Made by a program: the position numbers and the translations under genes. A DNA stretch of 64,000 nucleotides from Candidatus Falkowbacteria bacterium (GTDB taxonomy: Bacteria > Patescibacteriota > Patescibacteriia > Patescibacteriales > Patescibacteriaceae). The notes under the pieces are model-generated. The model made no database searches and had not been told where the DNA came from. It was given only the letters and a program-made list of their open reading frames with translations. Positions 8,038 to 17,714 of the stretch are shown one piece after another (the first letter of the stretch is position 1; the number at the start of each line of letters is the position of its first letter). The stretch covers positions 1 to 64,000 of the forward strand of contig JAPLWA010000003.1 in NCBI GenBank assembly GCA_026396835.1, read 5' to 3'.

Positions 8038-8832
8038 TTATCGTAAATTAATAAAATTTAAATACCAATTAACTATTGTCTGTCCGTATAGTAAAACAAT
8101 CAAAGCCGAGACAGACAAAAATGTTCCTAGCGGTAATTTGGAGCCCCAATGCTTTTTGCCAAAAGCTAACAGCAAAAGACCAACTACAGCACCAATGCCG
8201 TAACCTAAAAAAATAGCAGGCAAAACATTAGGCCAGCCAAAAGCTACTCCTAAGAGTAGGCCTAAACGAATATCGCCACCGCCAATCCAGCGGCCATGAG
8301 AAACAATAAATTGGACTAGGAAAAAACCAGTTCCTATTGTAGCAGAAATTAGGAGGCTCTGCCAGCTGAAACCTAGATAAAGATTCAATGCCAAAACCAC
8401 TCCAGCAGCAGTCAAGCTTACTCGATCAAAAATAACGAACCAACGTAAATCCATGACAAAAATAATTGTGAAGATACTAATCAAAAACCAATTGCGTAAT
8501 AAAGTTAACCAATTATTTAGCTGCCACAAATCTATGGCGCCGAATTCACTAATCAGTCGCCAAATAGCTAACATAAAAAATAAGCCAACTAAAGCTTCAA
8601 CGATTGGGTACTGCCAAGAAATGTGCTTTTTACAATGACGGCAACTGCCACCTAAGATAAGGTAACTAATTACTGGCAAATTATCATACCAGGCAATAGT
8701 TTTTTTACATGATCGGCAATGTGAGCGACCGCCCATTGACTCGTCTTCGTAAAGACGCCAAATTAAACAGTTTAAGAAACTGCCAATTATAAACCCAAAA
8801 AATAAACTAAAAACAATAAATAAACTATCCAT
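8038..8832 (-). CDS. pilD: Prepilin peptidase (type IV leader peptidase, A24)
   Basis: A membrane aspartic peptidase that cleaves and N-methylates type IV prepilins. It shows FGFIIGSFLNCLIWRL at the N terminus, a zinc-binding loop with two CxxC pairs (CRSC and CRHC, about residues 39-66), and the two catalytic aspartates, one in FVMDLRW and one in the GGGDIRLG motif. Length 264 is normal. Its substrates are likely the pilin at 17193-17618. It sits between pyrG and the glycan genes rather than inside the pil operon. Confidence 0.9.
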   Translation of the reverse strand: MDSLFIVFSLFFGFIIGSFLNCLIWRLYEDESMGGRSHCRSCKKTIAWYDNLPVISYLILGGSCRHCKKHISWQYPIVEALVGLFFMLAIWRLISEFGAIDLWQLNNWLTLLRNWFLISIFTIIFVMDLRWFVIFDRVSLTAAGVVLALNLYLGFSWQSLLISATIGTGFFLVQFIVSHGRWIGGGDIRLGLLLGVAFGWPNVLPAIFLGYGIGAVVGLLLLAFGKKHWGSKLPLGTFLSVSALIVLLYGQTIVNWYLNFINLR

Positions 8833-8838
8833 ATATTT

Positions 8839-10134
8839 TTATTTTTTAGCAAGTGCCCAAATATTATAAGCTATTTGAAAATAACCAATAGAAATAGATT
8901 CATTAGACCAGCCAGATTCAATTAACTGTTCACGAATTAATTTCTTTGTATAAAATTGCTTATGATCATTTATTTCTTCGCTAGAAATTAGTTTCATTTT
9001 AGCCAAAAGCCTCAAGAGCTTGTCCGCACCAGAACTTGGTGTTGTAATCACTAATCTTCCGCCTGGTTTCAACAAGCGATAAATATCTTTTAACAATTTT
9101 TTAGCTGTTTCAACATCAAGGTGTTCAATTACAGCCAACATAGTTATGGCATCAAAATAGTTATCTGACCAAGGTAAAGGAGAATCTTTAAAATCAATCT
9201 GCTTCAGATCTACGCCTGGAATTTTTTTAGCAGCTGACTGATCAATACCATATTTTTCTTTAAAATTTAATTTAGTTAGAAAATATGGATAGGCACCGCA
9301 ACCAATATCTAAAACTCTTTCATTGTCTGATCCCGACAAAATTCTCTTTGCTTTGTTGGAACGCCATATAGTTAAAAACCGATCGAGCGGTCCCCAACCC
9401 CGAGTAACTCGTCGCTCAACAAATGAGCGAGGCGCAATTAAGTTAAACCAAACAACTGACCAAACTGCCTCAAGCCAATCAACCCAATTAATTTTCTTGC
9501 CTTCTTCATAGCTACGTCCATTATAAGACACGCCAACTTCATAAACCCTAGCTTTACCGTGCCCCACCCAAGCAGTCAACTCTTCATCGATAGCAAAGCG
9601 ATTGCAAGTTAAGCGCCCACGAAAACGGTCAACCTGCTCTCTATTATATACTTTGTAGCAAGTTGCCATGTCAGTTAAATTCAAATTTGTGAAAATATTT
9701 GAGAAAGTAGACATCCATCGATTAGCGGCAGCGTGCCAGAAAAATAAAGCGTTCTTTGGGCGACCACCAATAAAACGAGAGCCGTAAACCACATCAGCGT
9801 GCTTATCAATAATCGGTTCAACAAGTTTTTCATAATCTGCTGGATCATATTCTAAATCAGCATCTTGAATAATCATAATATCGCCACTTGCTTTCTCGAA
9901 ACCAATTTGCAAACAAGATCCTTTGCCAGCATTTTTGTTTTTATAAATAACAGAAATCAGCGGATCATTTAGATTTTTTAATATCTCGCGTGTACCGTCG
10001 CTTGAGTAATCATCAATCACAATTATCTCTGAAATAATCGAACGACTAAGCGGCGCTTTCTTAACTAAATCAAGCAAACTCAGAATAGTTTGCTTCTCAT
10101 TGTAAACAGGAATAATTATGCTTATTTTATTCAT
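8839..10134 (-). CDS. GT2 glycosyltransferase fused to a SAM methyltransferase
   Basis: Residues 1 to about 230 are a DPM1-like family 2 glycosyltransferase: KISIIIPVYNEKQTI, IVIDDYSSDGT, and IIQDADLEYDP carrying the metal-binding DAD, then YGSRFIGG. The remainder (about 260-431) is a class I methyltransferase: VLDIGCGAYPYF, IEHLD and LLKPGGRLVITTPSS. Relatives of the first half transfer sugars to polyprenyl phosphate. The fusion suggests that a glycan is transferred and then methylated, or two steps in one pathway. It overlaps the next gene upstream (10127-11446) by 8 nt, implying coupled translation. Confidence 0.85.
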   Translation of the reverse strand: MNKISIIIPVYNEKQTILSLLDLVKKAPLSRSIISEIIVIDDYSSDGTREILKNLNDPLISVIYKNKNAGKGSCLQIGFEKASGDIMIIQDADLEYDPADYEKLVEPIIDKHADVVYGSRFIGGRPKNALFFWHAAANRWMSTFSNIFTNLNLTDMATCYKVYNREQVDRFRGRLTCNRFAIDEELTAWVGHGKARVYEVGVSYNGRSYEEGKKINWVDWLEAVWSVVWFNLIAPRSFVERRVTRGWGPLDRFLTIWRSNKAKRILSGSDNERVLDIGCGAYPYFLTKLNFKEKYGIDQSAAKKIPGVDLKQIDFKDSPLPWSDNYFDAITMLAVIEHLDVETAKKLLKDIYRLLKPGGRLVITTPSSGADKLLRLLAKMKLISSEEINDHKQFYTKKLIREQLIESGWSNESISIGYFQIAYNIWALAKK

Positions 10135-11446
10135 ATTTTTTTAAGTCCAGAACATGCAATGAAGCCATAAATATAAAAATTGAAGTCGAAGCTAAAGGTA
10201 TTATCGTCCTAGAAATTGCCGTATTATCCATAGCCCAAAGATAATGTTCAGTAAATGCATACATTGCAATAATACCGCCGCTCAAAAAGATAAACATAAG
10301 CCAAGCTGTCAAAAGGGATTTGTCTCTAACTATCATCCTAGACATTATAACAGACCCCAGCGCAAAAATAACCCACCAAGTATTCCAATTATTGCTAACA
10401 AATAAACTCTGAGAAAGGGAGTAAAAAATCTCAGGATGCCAAGCAAAAGCGCCTTCCACGTTAGAAAAACCAAGCCCATAAACAGCCTTAGTAATTAACC
10501 AAGGAGCAATCGGGAAAATTAAAAACAATAAACCGTAACCGATTTTACGCCATTTTAAGTCAATCAACTTAAACAATTTAGCTAAAAATAAAGCACCAAC
10601 AAAAGCTATGACGCAAAAAATTCCTTCATTTTTAACAAACATAGCCCAGCCGCTAAACAACGCCGCTATGAATAACAGCTTCTGATTATTATTCATTAAC
10701 CATTCTATAAAAAATAACATACCGACAGCTGAATAATAAGCGAGGGTTATGTCAGCGTAATTATTATAAGAATGATAATAAATAAATGGCATGGAAACAA
10801 AGAAAAGACCAAAAACCCAACCCTGCCACTCACCTAGCCACCGTCTACCGGCCTCAACTATCAGTATCACTAAACCCACAAGGTAACCCCAAGATATTAA
10901 ATTCAAATAGCCGCCTGATCCTCCGAGTAAACGGAGCCAATACTCCAGCAAAGAGTAGTGCCAGGGGTAGTTTTTTAAACTAAAAGCTGCCAAATAATTA
11001 TAACTGTTGGAATTAAAATTAACTGCCTTGTCTACTATCAAAGATTGAGCTCGCATTGACCAAAAAGCAATGCCGTCAAAAGCTAATATTGGCTTAGAAA
11101 TAGCTTGAATAAAATTTAGAGCTAAAAATAGTACAACAACCAAGCCAATAACTAGCGAAATTGAATATTTTTTATGCCAAGTAAAAATAAAATTATTGCT
11201 CCATTTTATTTTTTTAAAAACAAACCAAAGAGCAGCTAAGGTCTGTAAACTTATAAAATAGTAAATAAAAAATGAGAAAGACAATCTAAATATAACAAAA
11301 TATAAAAATAATTCTAAAGAAATAACAGCCGCGCCAAGCCCATAAGCCAAAGCAATATAACGAAAACCTTGCTTCAGCTTAAAATAATTAAGTAGCCAAG
11401 CGCCAACTGATAGTAATGAAATAAAAAATAATATAACTGCTAACAT
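10127..11446 (-). CDS. Multi-pass membrane protein, GT39-like glycosyltransferase candidate
   Basis: A 439-residue polytopic protein with about ten hydrophobic segments. The first extracytoplasmic loop contains AFDGIAFWSMRAQ (about residues 122-134), which resembles the acidic loop of GT-C enzymes that use polyprenyl-phosphate sugars (GT39/ArnT-like). It overlaps the GT2-methyltransferase fusion by 8 nt, so a lipid-linked sugar made by that protein could be its donor; that is inference. No soluble catalytic domain is present. Confidence 0.6.
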   Translation of the reverse strand: MLAVILFFISLLSVGAWLLNYFKLKQGFRYIALAYGLGAAVISLELFLYFVIFRLSFSFFIYYFISLQTLAALWFVFKKIKWSNNFIFTWHKKYSISLVIGLVVVLFLALNFIQAISKPILAFDGIAFWSMRAQSLIVDKAVNFNSNSYNYLAAFSLKNYPWHYSLLEYWLRLLGGSGGYLNLISWGYLVGLVILIVEAGRRWLGEWQGWVFGLFFVSMPFIYYHSYNNYADITLAYYSAVGMLFFIEWLMNNNQKLLFIAALFSGWAMFVKNEGIFCVIAFVGALFLAKLFKLIDLKWRKIGYGLLFLIFPIAPWLITKAVYGLGFSNVEGAFAWHPEIFYSLSQSLFVSNNWNTWWVIFALGSVIMSRMIVRDKSLLTAWLMFIFLSGGIIAMYAFTEHYLWAMDNTAISRTIIPLASTSIFIFMASLHVLDLKKYE

Positions 11447-11449
11447 AAT

Positions 11450-12082
11450 TTATTTTATAACTCTTTTAAAAATAGCTGTGTCCGCATCAAATCTATTTAT
11501 CATTGTAAAATCACCCAAATATCGTCGATCGTTGCCTTCTAGTATATATAATTTTCCATCCTCGAAAGCAAATGCCTTAGAGCTACGATATAAAATAAAA
11601 TAGTCTGCTGTATCCTGATTAGTGACGACAAAATAGTTATACAAAAAATAACGTAAGTAAATACCAATATTCGTACTAAAAATCTTTACACTTGCGCCTG
11701 CTGGAATTAATTTCTTAGACACCTGTGCAAATGGGTATATACCACAGATTCCACCACCCAAACCATGGTTCCTATCCAGGCTGCAATAACGCCAAAGAAT
11801 CTGAGCTTCCTCTGGAGCATCAACAAAATTATATATATTCTTAAAATCAATAATTGAACTATAACTGAATTGAAAAAGCAAGGGTAACCAAGCTATTAAC
11901 GCCGAGATAATGATAATATTTTTAATTGGCCACTTAAAAAGCCTAGCCAAAGAAAAACCAAATAATAAAATAGAAGCAAAAATGCCACCAAAAAAGAGAA
12001 TGGCTGAAATTGAGCCTATAATCTGTCCTGGAATTATATTTATTGAGTAAAATAGCTCCGGCTGGTACAAGAAAAAATTCAT
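11450..12082 (-). CDS. Membrane protein of unknown function in the glycan cluster
   Basis: A 210-residue protein with two hydrophobic segments in the first 75 residues (IIGSISAILFFGGIFASILLF and a following helix) and then a polar, probably outer domain ending in NRFDADTAIFKRVIK. No family is recognised. Its ATG (12082) overlaps, as ATGA, the stop that would end the upstream GT9 gene if the amber codon at 12172-12174 were read through; the downstream GT39-like gene starts 3 nt after its stop. This places it firmly in the operon. Confidence 0.6.
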   Translation of the reverse strand: MNFFLYQPELFYSINIIPGQIIGSISAILFFGGIFASILLFGFSLARLFKWPIKNIIIISALIAWLPLLFQFSYSSIIDFKNIYNFVDAPEEAQILWRYCSLDRNHGLGGGICGIYPFAQVSKKLIPAGASVKIFSTNIGIYLRYFLYNYFVVTNQDTADYFILYRSSKAFAFEDGKLYILEGNDRRYLGDFTMINRFDADTAIFKRVIK

Positions 12083-12171
12083 AAATTATCTATATAAGAT
12101 ATCACATCTCTTGATGTCAAGCTATCTAATGCCTGATGATTAAAAGTTAAGATTTTAGCAGATCTCGGCGC

Positions 12172-13158
12172 CTAAACATCAGGGTCATGAACCAGGGAAA
12201 ATAAGCACAAAGATTTAACTGACATGGCACTAGCAATATGAGTAAGCCCTGAATCATGGCCAATGAATAAAGACATTTTTGAAATACCAGAGACGACTTG
12301 ATTAAAAGGTATCCCGCTCAGGTCAATTATTTTACTGCTTAGTTCGGAAGGTATGTTATATAAAGTCTTTTTATCATCAAGAGAGCCAAAATAAAAAATT
12401 TTATATCGTCCTATTAAACTATTAAGTATTTTAATCCATGAGTCGAGAGAGAAAATCTTCGTAGCTTCACCTGCGCCTAGATGTATACCTAGTCGAGGCA
12501 AAGAATCATTACTCTCTATCTGATTAATAAATTCTGCTTCAGATTTTAATATGCCTGAACTAAGTTCTATTTTAGGAATAGAATCTTCTTCCGAGCCGTC
12601 GCAAAAACTTAATAACTGTTTGGTGCGCGAAATCAATTCGTTATTATCATGAGCAATGTGCAAGAAGGCGCCCAATCCACCATTAACGAATCCCGCACGA
12701 CAAGGGACTCTGCTAGCTAACATAAAAATAATTGCCAAAGGATCGCCGTTAGTATCAGTAGCTACCTTATAGGAGTTCAACAGCTTAATTTTATTCTTAT
12801 ACCAGAATTTTATCCACTGACCAGGGTTAAATCCTTTCTTAAAATCAGGAAAAATAATTATTTCATCTATACCGGGTATAAGCTTTAATACTTTAGCTGA
12901 TAAATCATTAGTAATAACATCGATCTTTATAGTCGAATGTCTCTTGTTTAAAAAACGTATTAGCGGCTCTAGTAAAACGGCATCACCTAAACCTCCTAAG
13001 CTAAAGATTAAAATCTTATCACCAGAACCTAGCTTTAGTTTGACAAAAGAAGTACTTCTAATAAAAAATTTTACGGGAAACAACAGAGAGTCAACAACAA
13101 AAGCTATGATCAAAAAAGATTTCTTCTTATAGGAATAATAACCAGAAAATAGATTCAT
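12172..13158 (-). CDS. GT9 (heptosyltransferase-like) glycosyltransferase, ended early by an in-frame TAG
   Basis: A family 9 transferase of the ADP-heptose:LPS heptosyltransferase fold. Seen are ILIFSLGGLGDAVLLEPLI near the N terminus, LGIHLGAGEATKIFSLDSW in the middle, and the donor-site FIGHDSGLTHIASAM near the C terminus. The ATG at 13158 (MNLFSGYY) is chosen because it lies just after the stop of the upstream gene; an upstream in-frame start at 13194 would overlap it. The frame stops at TAG 12174-12172 right after HDPDV, but continues open for 30 codons (APRSAKILT... to YIDNL) to a TGA at 12081-12079 that overlaps the next ATG. TAG in place of TGG is likely. Product as annotated lacks its last helices. 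Confidence 0.75.
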   Translation of the reverse strand: MNLFSGYYSYKKKSFLIIAFVVDSLLFPVKFFIRSTSFVKLKLGSGDKILIFSLGGLGDAVLLEPLIRFLNKRHSTIKIDVITNDLSAKVLKLIPGIDEIIIFPDFKKGFNPGQWIKFWYKNKIKLLNSYKVATDTNGDPLAIIFMLASRVPCRAGFVNGGLGAFLHIAHDNNELISRTKQLLSFCDGSEEDSIPKIELSSGILKSEAEFINQIESNDSLPRLGIHLGAGEATKIFSLDSWIKILNSLIGRYKIFYFGSLDDKKTLYNIPSELSSKIIDLSGIPFNQVVSGISKMSLFIGHDSGLTHIASAMSVKSLCLFSLVHDPDV

Positions 13159-13159
13159 A

Positions 13160-14806
13160 TTATCTCTTAAGAGCAATAACAATAAGATTATCACCAGTAC
13201 CAGTAATAAACGATATAACTTTAATAATAATCTTTAAAAGACCCCTTAAATTAAACGAGGCCTTATGATACATATTTATTCTAGTATACGCCTTAACTAC
13301 CGCAAAGCCATTCCTTTCTAAAGTAGAGCAGAGACCTTTATTGCCAAACTGCCAGATATGCTGAAAAGGAGAAAAGCCATACCACTTATATCCCAAGATA
13401 AGCCGCCAGGCGCTAAAAAATCTAGGTACCTCTATTAATAATATTCCGCTTGGCTTAATAACTCGCTTAATATTTTTCAATTCTAAATCCAGATTTTCTA
13501 TGTGTTCAAAACAATGAACATAAGTAATAATATCCCAATAATTATCGGGGTAAGACTGTTCAGCGAGTGTGCCAAGCTTCAAGCGCCCAGTTAAATCTAA
13601 TTTCTTTTCGCCTAGTTCTAATGACCCTTCTGACAAATCAATACCCATTGAATCAAAACCATATTTTTTTGCCTCAGCAACGAAAACTCCAAGGCTACAG
13701 CCAACATCGAGCAGATTGCCTGTCTTTTTCCATTTCTTTAATAACTTAATAGTATTGCCAGAAAAATATTCCCACTCAGGAAGACGATCAAACCGATCTT
13801 CGTGATCATGCCTTGCTTGATAATATTCGATCAACAAGTTATCTTGCAAAGGGATTGGCCAAGTACGAGCCAAACCACAGTTTTTACAAGCTAATATTGA
13901 GATGTTTCTCCCTGCCGTATCATACCAATATTTGGTATATGTATCACCACCGCAAGGACAAACTATCTCAGGCATCTTAACTGTTTTCTTCTTTTTTCCT
14001 AAAAATATATTCCAATCAATCACTATACGAAAAATCCCTAGCATGAAGGCTGATCGCCAGGCGACGAGTCCTTCTTTATAAGCACCAGAGTATAAATTTT
14101 TTAAGACAACAATAAAAAAGTCGGGAACGGCAATCAACAGTGGCCAATGTCGACGTAAAAAAATACTTCTTGGCCAATTGTCTCTTGAATAATTAAATTT
14201 TTTAATTTCTGAAAAATCTTTAAGATATAGGCTAGCTTGAAATTTTGCCCAGGGAACCCATTTTTTTACAAAAATTTTCCAGGAATAATTATTGTAATTA
14301 GGACGATGTTCTAATAAAATAGGGACTTCTTTAACGCTACCCTCAACATCGACAACGTAATGTAATAAACCTAAAAACGACATAGCGGATCTTCTAAAAA
14401 GACATCTCTTATATGGCCAATTACTGCTTACATATTTTTTACCATCATAGAGCGGCCATAAAAACTCAAATGAATCAACGCTATCATCTTGAATTAAATT
14501 AGGTAAAGCAGCCTGAAGCTCGGGAGACAAAAATTCATCCGCATCAATCTGTAATATCCATTCACCCTGAGCAGCTTCATAACTTAAACACCTAATTGGC
14601 TCTGCCTCTCCTGTTCTTGGCGCAATAATAATCTTTGCTCCGTAATTCGCAGCAATTTCTAAAGTCTTATCTTGGCAAGGCCCATCATGGACAACAATAA
14701 TTTCATCAACTACAGAGGCAATGCTTTTAAGACAGCGTTCAATAACAAGTTCCTCGTTATAGACAACTAGACAGGCGGAAATTTTAACAAGCTTATTATC
14801 ATTCAT
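13160..14806 (-). CDS. GT2 glycosyltransferase fused to a zinc-ribbon SAM methyltransferase
   Basis: The first 265 or so residues form a WaaE-like family 2 transferase: SACLVVYNEELVIERCL, IIVVHDGPCQDKT, and ILQIDADEFL with the DAD motif. A CxC...CxxC cluster follows (CPCGG and CKNCG, about 270-300), and then a class I methyltransferase with LLDVGCSLGVFVAEAK, MGIDLSEGSLELG, HCFEHIENLD and IKPSGILLIEVPRF. Zn-ribbon plus methyltransferase resembles sugar C-methyltransferases. It is the second GT2-methyltransferase fusion in the same operon. A role in a methylated surface glycan is inferred. Confidence 0.85.
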   Translation of the reverse strand: MNDNKLVKISACLVVYNEELVIERCLKSIASVVDEIIVVHDGPCQDKTLEIAANYGAKIIIAPRTGEAEPIRCLSYEAAQGEWILQIDADEFLSPELQAALPNLIQDDSVDSFEFLWPLYDGKKYVSSNWPYKRCLFRRSAMSFLGLLHYVVDVEGSVKEVPILLEHRPNYNNYSWKIFVKKWVPWAKFQASLYLKDFSEIKKFNYSRDNWPRSIFLRRHWPLLIAVPDFFIVVLKNLYSGAYKEGLVAWRSAFMLGIFRIVIDWNIFLGKKKKTVKMPEIVCPCGGDTYTKYWYDTAGRNISILACKNCGLARTWPIPLQDNLLIEYYQARHDHEDRFDRLPEWEYFSGNTIKLLKKWKKTGNLLDVGCSLGVFVAEAKKYGFDSMGIDLSEGSLELGEKKLDLTGRLKLGTLAEQSYPDNYWDIITYVHCFEHIENLDLELKNIKRVIKPSGILLIEVPRFFSAWRLILGYKWYGFSPFQHIWQFGNKGLCSTLERNGFAVVKAYTRINMYHKASFNLRGLLKIIIKVISFITGTGDNLIVIALKR

Positions 14807-14822
14807 AAAATATTAGAAAAAA

Positions 14823-17123
14823 TTATTTTAATTTTTCCATTAGTCCATTGATTTTTTCATTGTTTGGATCAATATTTTTCACTTCATTAGCATAACGCAA
14901 GGCTGTGGTCTTGTCGCCTAGCTCGAGATATAAACTAGCTAAACCAAAGGGCCATAAACTATTATTAAAATCAATCGCAAAACCTTTCTTGTTATACTCA
15001 ATCGCCAATTTAATATTCTTTTGCTGATAAGCAATATCAGCCAACTCCTTATAAGCAGATACTGTTTCAGGATAAATTCCTAAAGCTTTTTTATAGTTTA
15101 TGATTGCTTGATCAAAGTTTTTCTCGCCACTATAGGTGAGGCCAATTAGATGATAAAAATATCCTAATTGCTCAGCAATAACGGTCGTGTGCCCACTACC
15201 GGAAACTGCCTTTTCTAAACTAGGAGAGGCGGTAATGCCATCTAAAAATATCTTGCGCGCTTCTTTATATTTTGCTTGCCATAATTTCATACGTCCGTAA
15301 TCCTGATAAGTAGTAGTAATATTAGGGTTAATAAGCAGCATTTCTTGGTAATATTTTTCCGCTATACCATAATACTTGGGGTCAGAATAATAACCAAGAA
15401 TCGAATAGGCGTGAGATAGGTCAATCAAGGTATATAGTTGAATTTCTTTGGGCGGAATATTTTTCGTTTGATCAATAATGTTATTTATCAACTTATTCTT
15501 AGCCTCTTCGGAAGATATTGCTGAGAGACAATTTACATTATGATGAAGATAAGCGCGAGAATAATAATGACTAGCTGGATACCATTCCATTACACTCTCT
15601 ATATTATTCACAATTTTCCAGCAGTCTTTCTCAGCTTCACCTTTTTTTACTTGGAAATAATAATAATCCGCTACTAGGGGACGAATATTGTAGCCATAAA
15701 ATATTGTTGTCATGAATATTATGCCGACACCACTAATCAACCAACGCGAAGAAGCGTGAAAAAAATCAACTGACTTATAGTCAATTTGCTCTGAGGTACT
15801 ATTTACGCGCCAGGACAAAGCAAGCAGAACATAAAACAACATGCTCATGGCAGTTAAAGAAAAACTAAATAGATTATTGAAAAAATAAGCGAGTAAAGAA
15901 GCTCCGATAGCTAGAGTTAACCAATAAACTTCACCCTTCTCTCTGGCCAGCACTTTGTACATTCTCTCAATACAGAGATAAATCAAGGTTAACAATGACA
16001 ACAATCCAACAAAACCGAATTGAAGTAAAATATCAAAAAAATTATTATGAGCTCTATCTGGGAATGAATTGAGTCTTTCGGCATAGGCCCAATCAGGTTG
16101 ATACATACGCGCAAAAACACTCGCCTCAACGTCAGGACCAAAGCCAAATAACTGGCGATAAAATGGAGCTTGCTCAATTGCCTGCCAAGAAGCGCTCCAA
16201 TATTTGAGTCTAATATTGACTGAACCATTATTAAAATCAAGTATACTGATTGCTCTGACAAAAAAATTGTTGCTAAAGTCGATACGCGACACTAAATTTG
16301 ATCGAACGCTAGGTGTGAATAAAACAATAACAAAGACAGCGCTTAACACTACCAGTGCTAATGATATAAACCGTTTTTTAAAATGCCAGAGGCAAAAAAC
16401 TAAGGCTATAAAAGAGGTGCCTAGTAAGGCTATCCATGCACCACGACTGGAAGTGAATAATAGGCAAATAAACTCACTGAGCAATAAAATAAAAAATAAA
16501 ATACGAATGTAAAAACGACGACTTATAAAGAAAATTGAATAAATTGTCAAAGGAATCATCACGACTAAATAATGACCGAAAAAATTGGGTTGCCCAAAAG
16601 TTGAGAATATTCTAGAAAATGAACTTTCAGACCAATACAAGAAATCAAAACCAAGGCATTGAGTTAAGCCGTACAAACATGTTACTGCGGCAGAAATGTT
16701 TAAAGTCACTATTAAACGCTTTAGCTGAGACTTGCTTCGGAAAATAGTAATTATAAAAATAAAAAGTATCAAGTAAGCTGCAATATTGTTAAGCCCCTGC
16801 TGACGCTCATAGGTGCCAAGCAAGCTAATCATTGGGTGAAGCGAAAAAATAGTACTTATGACAACAGCTAAAAAGAATACTCCCCAAGCTAAAATTATTT
16901 TCTTAGATTTAAAAATTATTAACTTACTACTTAAACAAAAAAATAGCAACCAGGCAGTAACAGCGATCATTAGACATAGTCTAAGCCAGACTGATTTGTT
17001 TAAGTCAAAAACAGTGTAGTTTTCCTGAAAAAAAGCAAAATATATAGGGACAAAAAACACAGCAGCGAGCAATGACCATTCTATAACGTTAAAAAATATT
17101 TTTTGATTTCTATTGATAATCAT
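14823..17123 (-). CDS. O-antigen ligase family membrane protein with C-terminal TPR repeats
   Basis: A 766-residue protein. The first 470 or so residues hold about twelve transmembrane helices and the Wzy_C/WaaL region, with a large outer loop carrying FGFGPDVEASVFARMYQPDW and PDRAHNNFFDILLQFGFVG, where the RAHN(N) motif is the hallmark of the family. From about residue 590 there are TPR repeats (ALGIYPETVSAYKELADIAY and similar). Such proteins attach or polymerise surface glycan chains outside the membrane. It heads the glycan gene run and is separated from the pilin gene by a terminator. Confidence 0.85.
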   Translation of the reverse strand: MIINRNQKIFFNVIEWSLLAAVFFVPIYFAFFQENYTVFDLNKSVWLRLCLMIAVTAWLLFFCLSSKLIIFKSKKIILAWGVFFLAVVISTIFSLHPMISLLGTYERQQGLNNIAAYLILFIFIITIFRSKSQLKRLIVTLNISAAVTCLYGLTQCLGFDFLYWSESSFSRIFSTFGQPNFFGHYLVVMIPLTIYSIFFISRRFYIRILFFILLLSEFICLLFTSSRGAWIALLGTSFIALVFCLWHFKKRFISLALVVLSAVFVIVLFTPSVRSNLVSRIDFSNNFFVRAISILDFNNGSVNIRLKYWSASWQAIEQAPFYRQLFGFGPDVEASVFARMYQPDWAYAERLNSFPDRAHNNFFDILLQFGFVGLLSLLTLIYLCIERMYKVLAREKGEVYWLTLAIGASLLAYFFNNLFSFSLTAMSMLFYVLLALSWRVNSTSEQIDYKSVDFFHASSRWLISGVGIIFMTTIFYGYNIRPLVADYYYFQVKKGEAEKDCWKIVNNIESVMEWYPASHYYSRAYLHHNVNCLSAISSEEAKNKLINNIIDQTKNIPPKEIQLYTLIDLSHAYSILGYYSDPKYYGIAEKYYQEMLLINPNITTTYQDYGRMKLWQAKYKEARKIFLDGITASPSLEKAVSGSGHTTVIAEQLGYFYHLIGLTYSGEKNFDQAIINYKKALGIYPETVSAYKELADIAYQQKNIKLAIEYNKKGFAIDFNNSLWPFGLASLYLELGDKTTALRYANEVKNIDPNNEKINGLMEKLK

Positions 17124-17134
17124 AATTTTTATAA

Positions 17135-17169
17135 AAAAAAGACCATAACAAAATGAAATGATCTTTTTT
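17135..17169 (-). terminator. Terminator after the pilin gene
   Basis: Stem AAAAAAGATCAT/ATGGTCTTTTTT with an eleven-base loop and a T run on the minus strand isolates the pilin transcript from the glycan genes. Confidence 0.65.
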
Positions 17170-17192
17170 AAAATCTATTAGAACTATAACTA

Positions 17193-17618
17193 CTAGTTCA
17201 ATCCAGCAGGTGTTGCACGATGAGTACCAGCACCTAAATCTCCAATTTGTCCACCAATGCAGTAAGTAATAATATACGAAGTACCGGAACCAATCTGGGT
17301 GTATGTGTAGTTACCTGAAGTTGGACAATTTCCATCATTATTTGGAGAAGGGTTAGATGGAACTACTGCCATATAGGTCGTTGTGCTGTAAACCAATGAG
17401 TTACCAGGGGTAACATTGGTTGGATAAGAACCACCGTCATTATAATATAACTCTAGAGCAGACATCATCTGACGCATATCAGCCACACGCTTAGCGTCGC
17501 GAGATTTTGTACGAGCATTACCCAAAGCTATAACAGCCATGGTAGAGAGCACACCAATGATCGCAATGACGACCAAAAGTTCAATGAGGGTAAAACCCTT
17601 ACGATTGATTTTATTCAT
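17193..17618 (-). CDS. Type IV pilin-like protein with class III signal
   Basis: A 141-residue prepilin. MNKINRKG is the positively charged leader; cleavage after G8 gives the mature FTLIELLVVIAIIGVLSTMAV helix with Glu at mature position 5. The linker NARTKSRDAKRVADMRQMMSALELYYND is typical of PulG/PilA-like pilins of CPR genomes, and a globular domain with two or three cysteines follows. It is likely matured by the prepilin peptidase at 8038-8832 and polymerised by the downstream-listed pil ATPase. It lies at the end of the pil cluster and has its own terminator. Whether it is the major pilin is not known. Confidence 0.9.
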   Translation of the reverse strand: MNKINRKGFTLIELLVVIAIIGVLSTMAVIALGNARTKSRDAKRVADMRQMMSALELYYNDGGSYPTNVTPGNSLVYSTTTYMAVVPSNPSPNNDGNCPTSGNYTYTQIGSGTSYIITYCIGGQIGDLGAGTHRATPAGLN

Positions 17619-17714
17619 ATTATTATGAAGTTTCTTTTAGGTAGGGCTTAAAAATAACCCTTTATAAATATAAGTATATTATACACCAAATTTAAAAATA
17701 CAACAATAGCAATA

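Noticed and set aside
12079-12174. Recoding of TAG as an amino acid genome-wide
   Set aside because: TAG ends other genes cleanly here (for example topA and the propeller gene), so a global recoding is unlikely.
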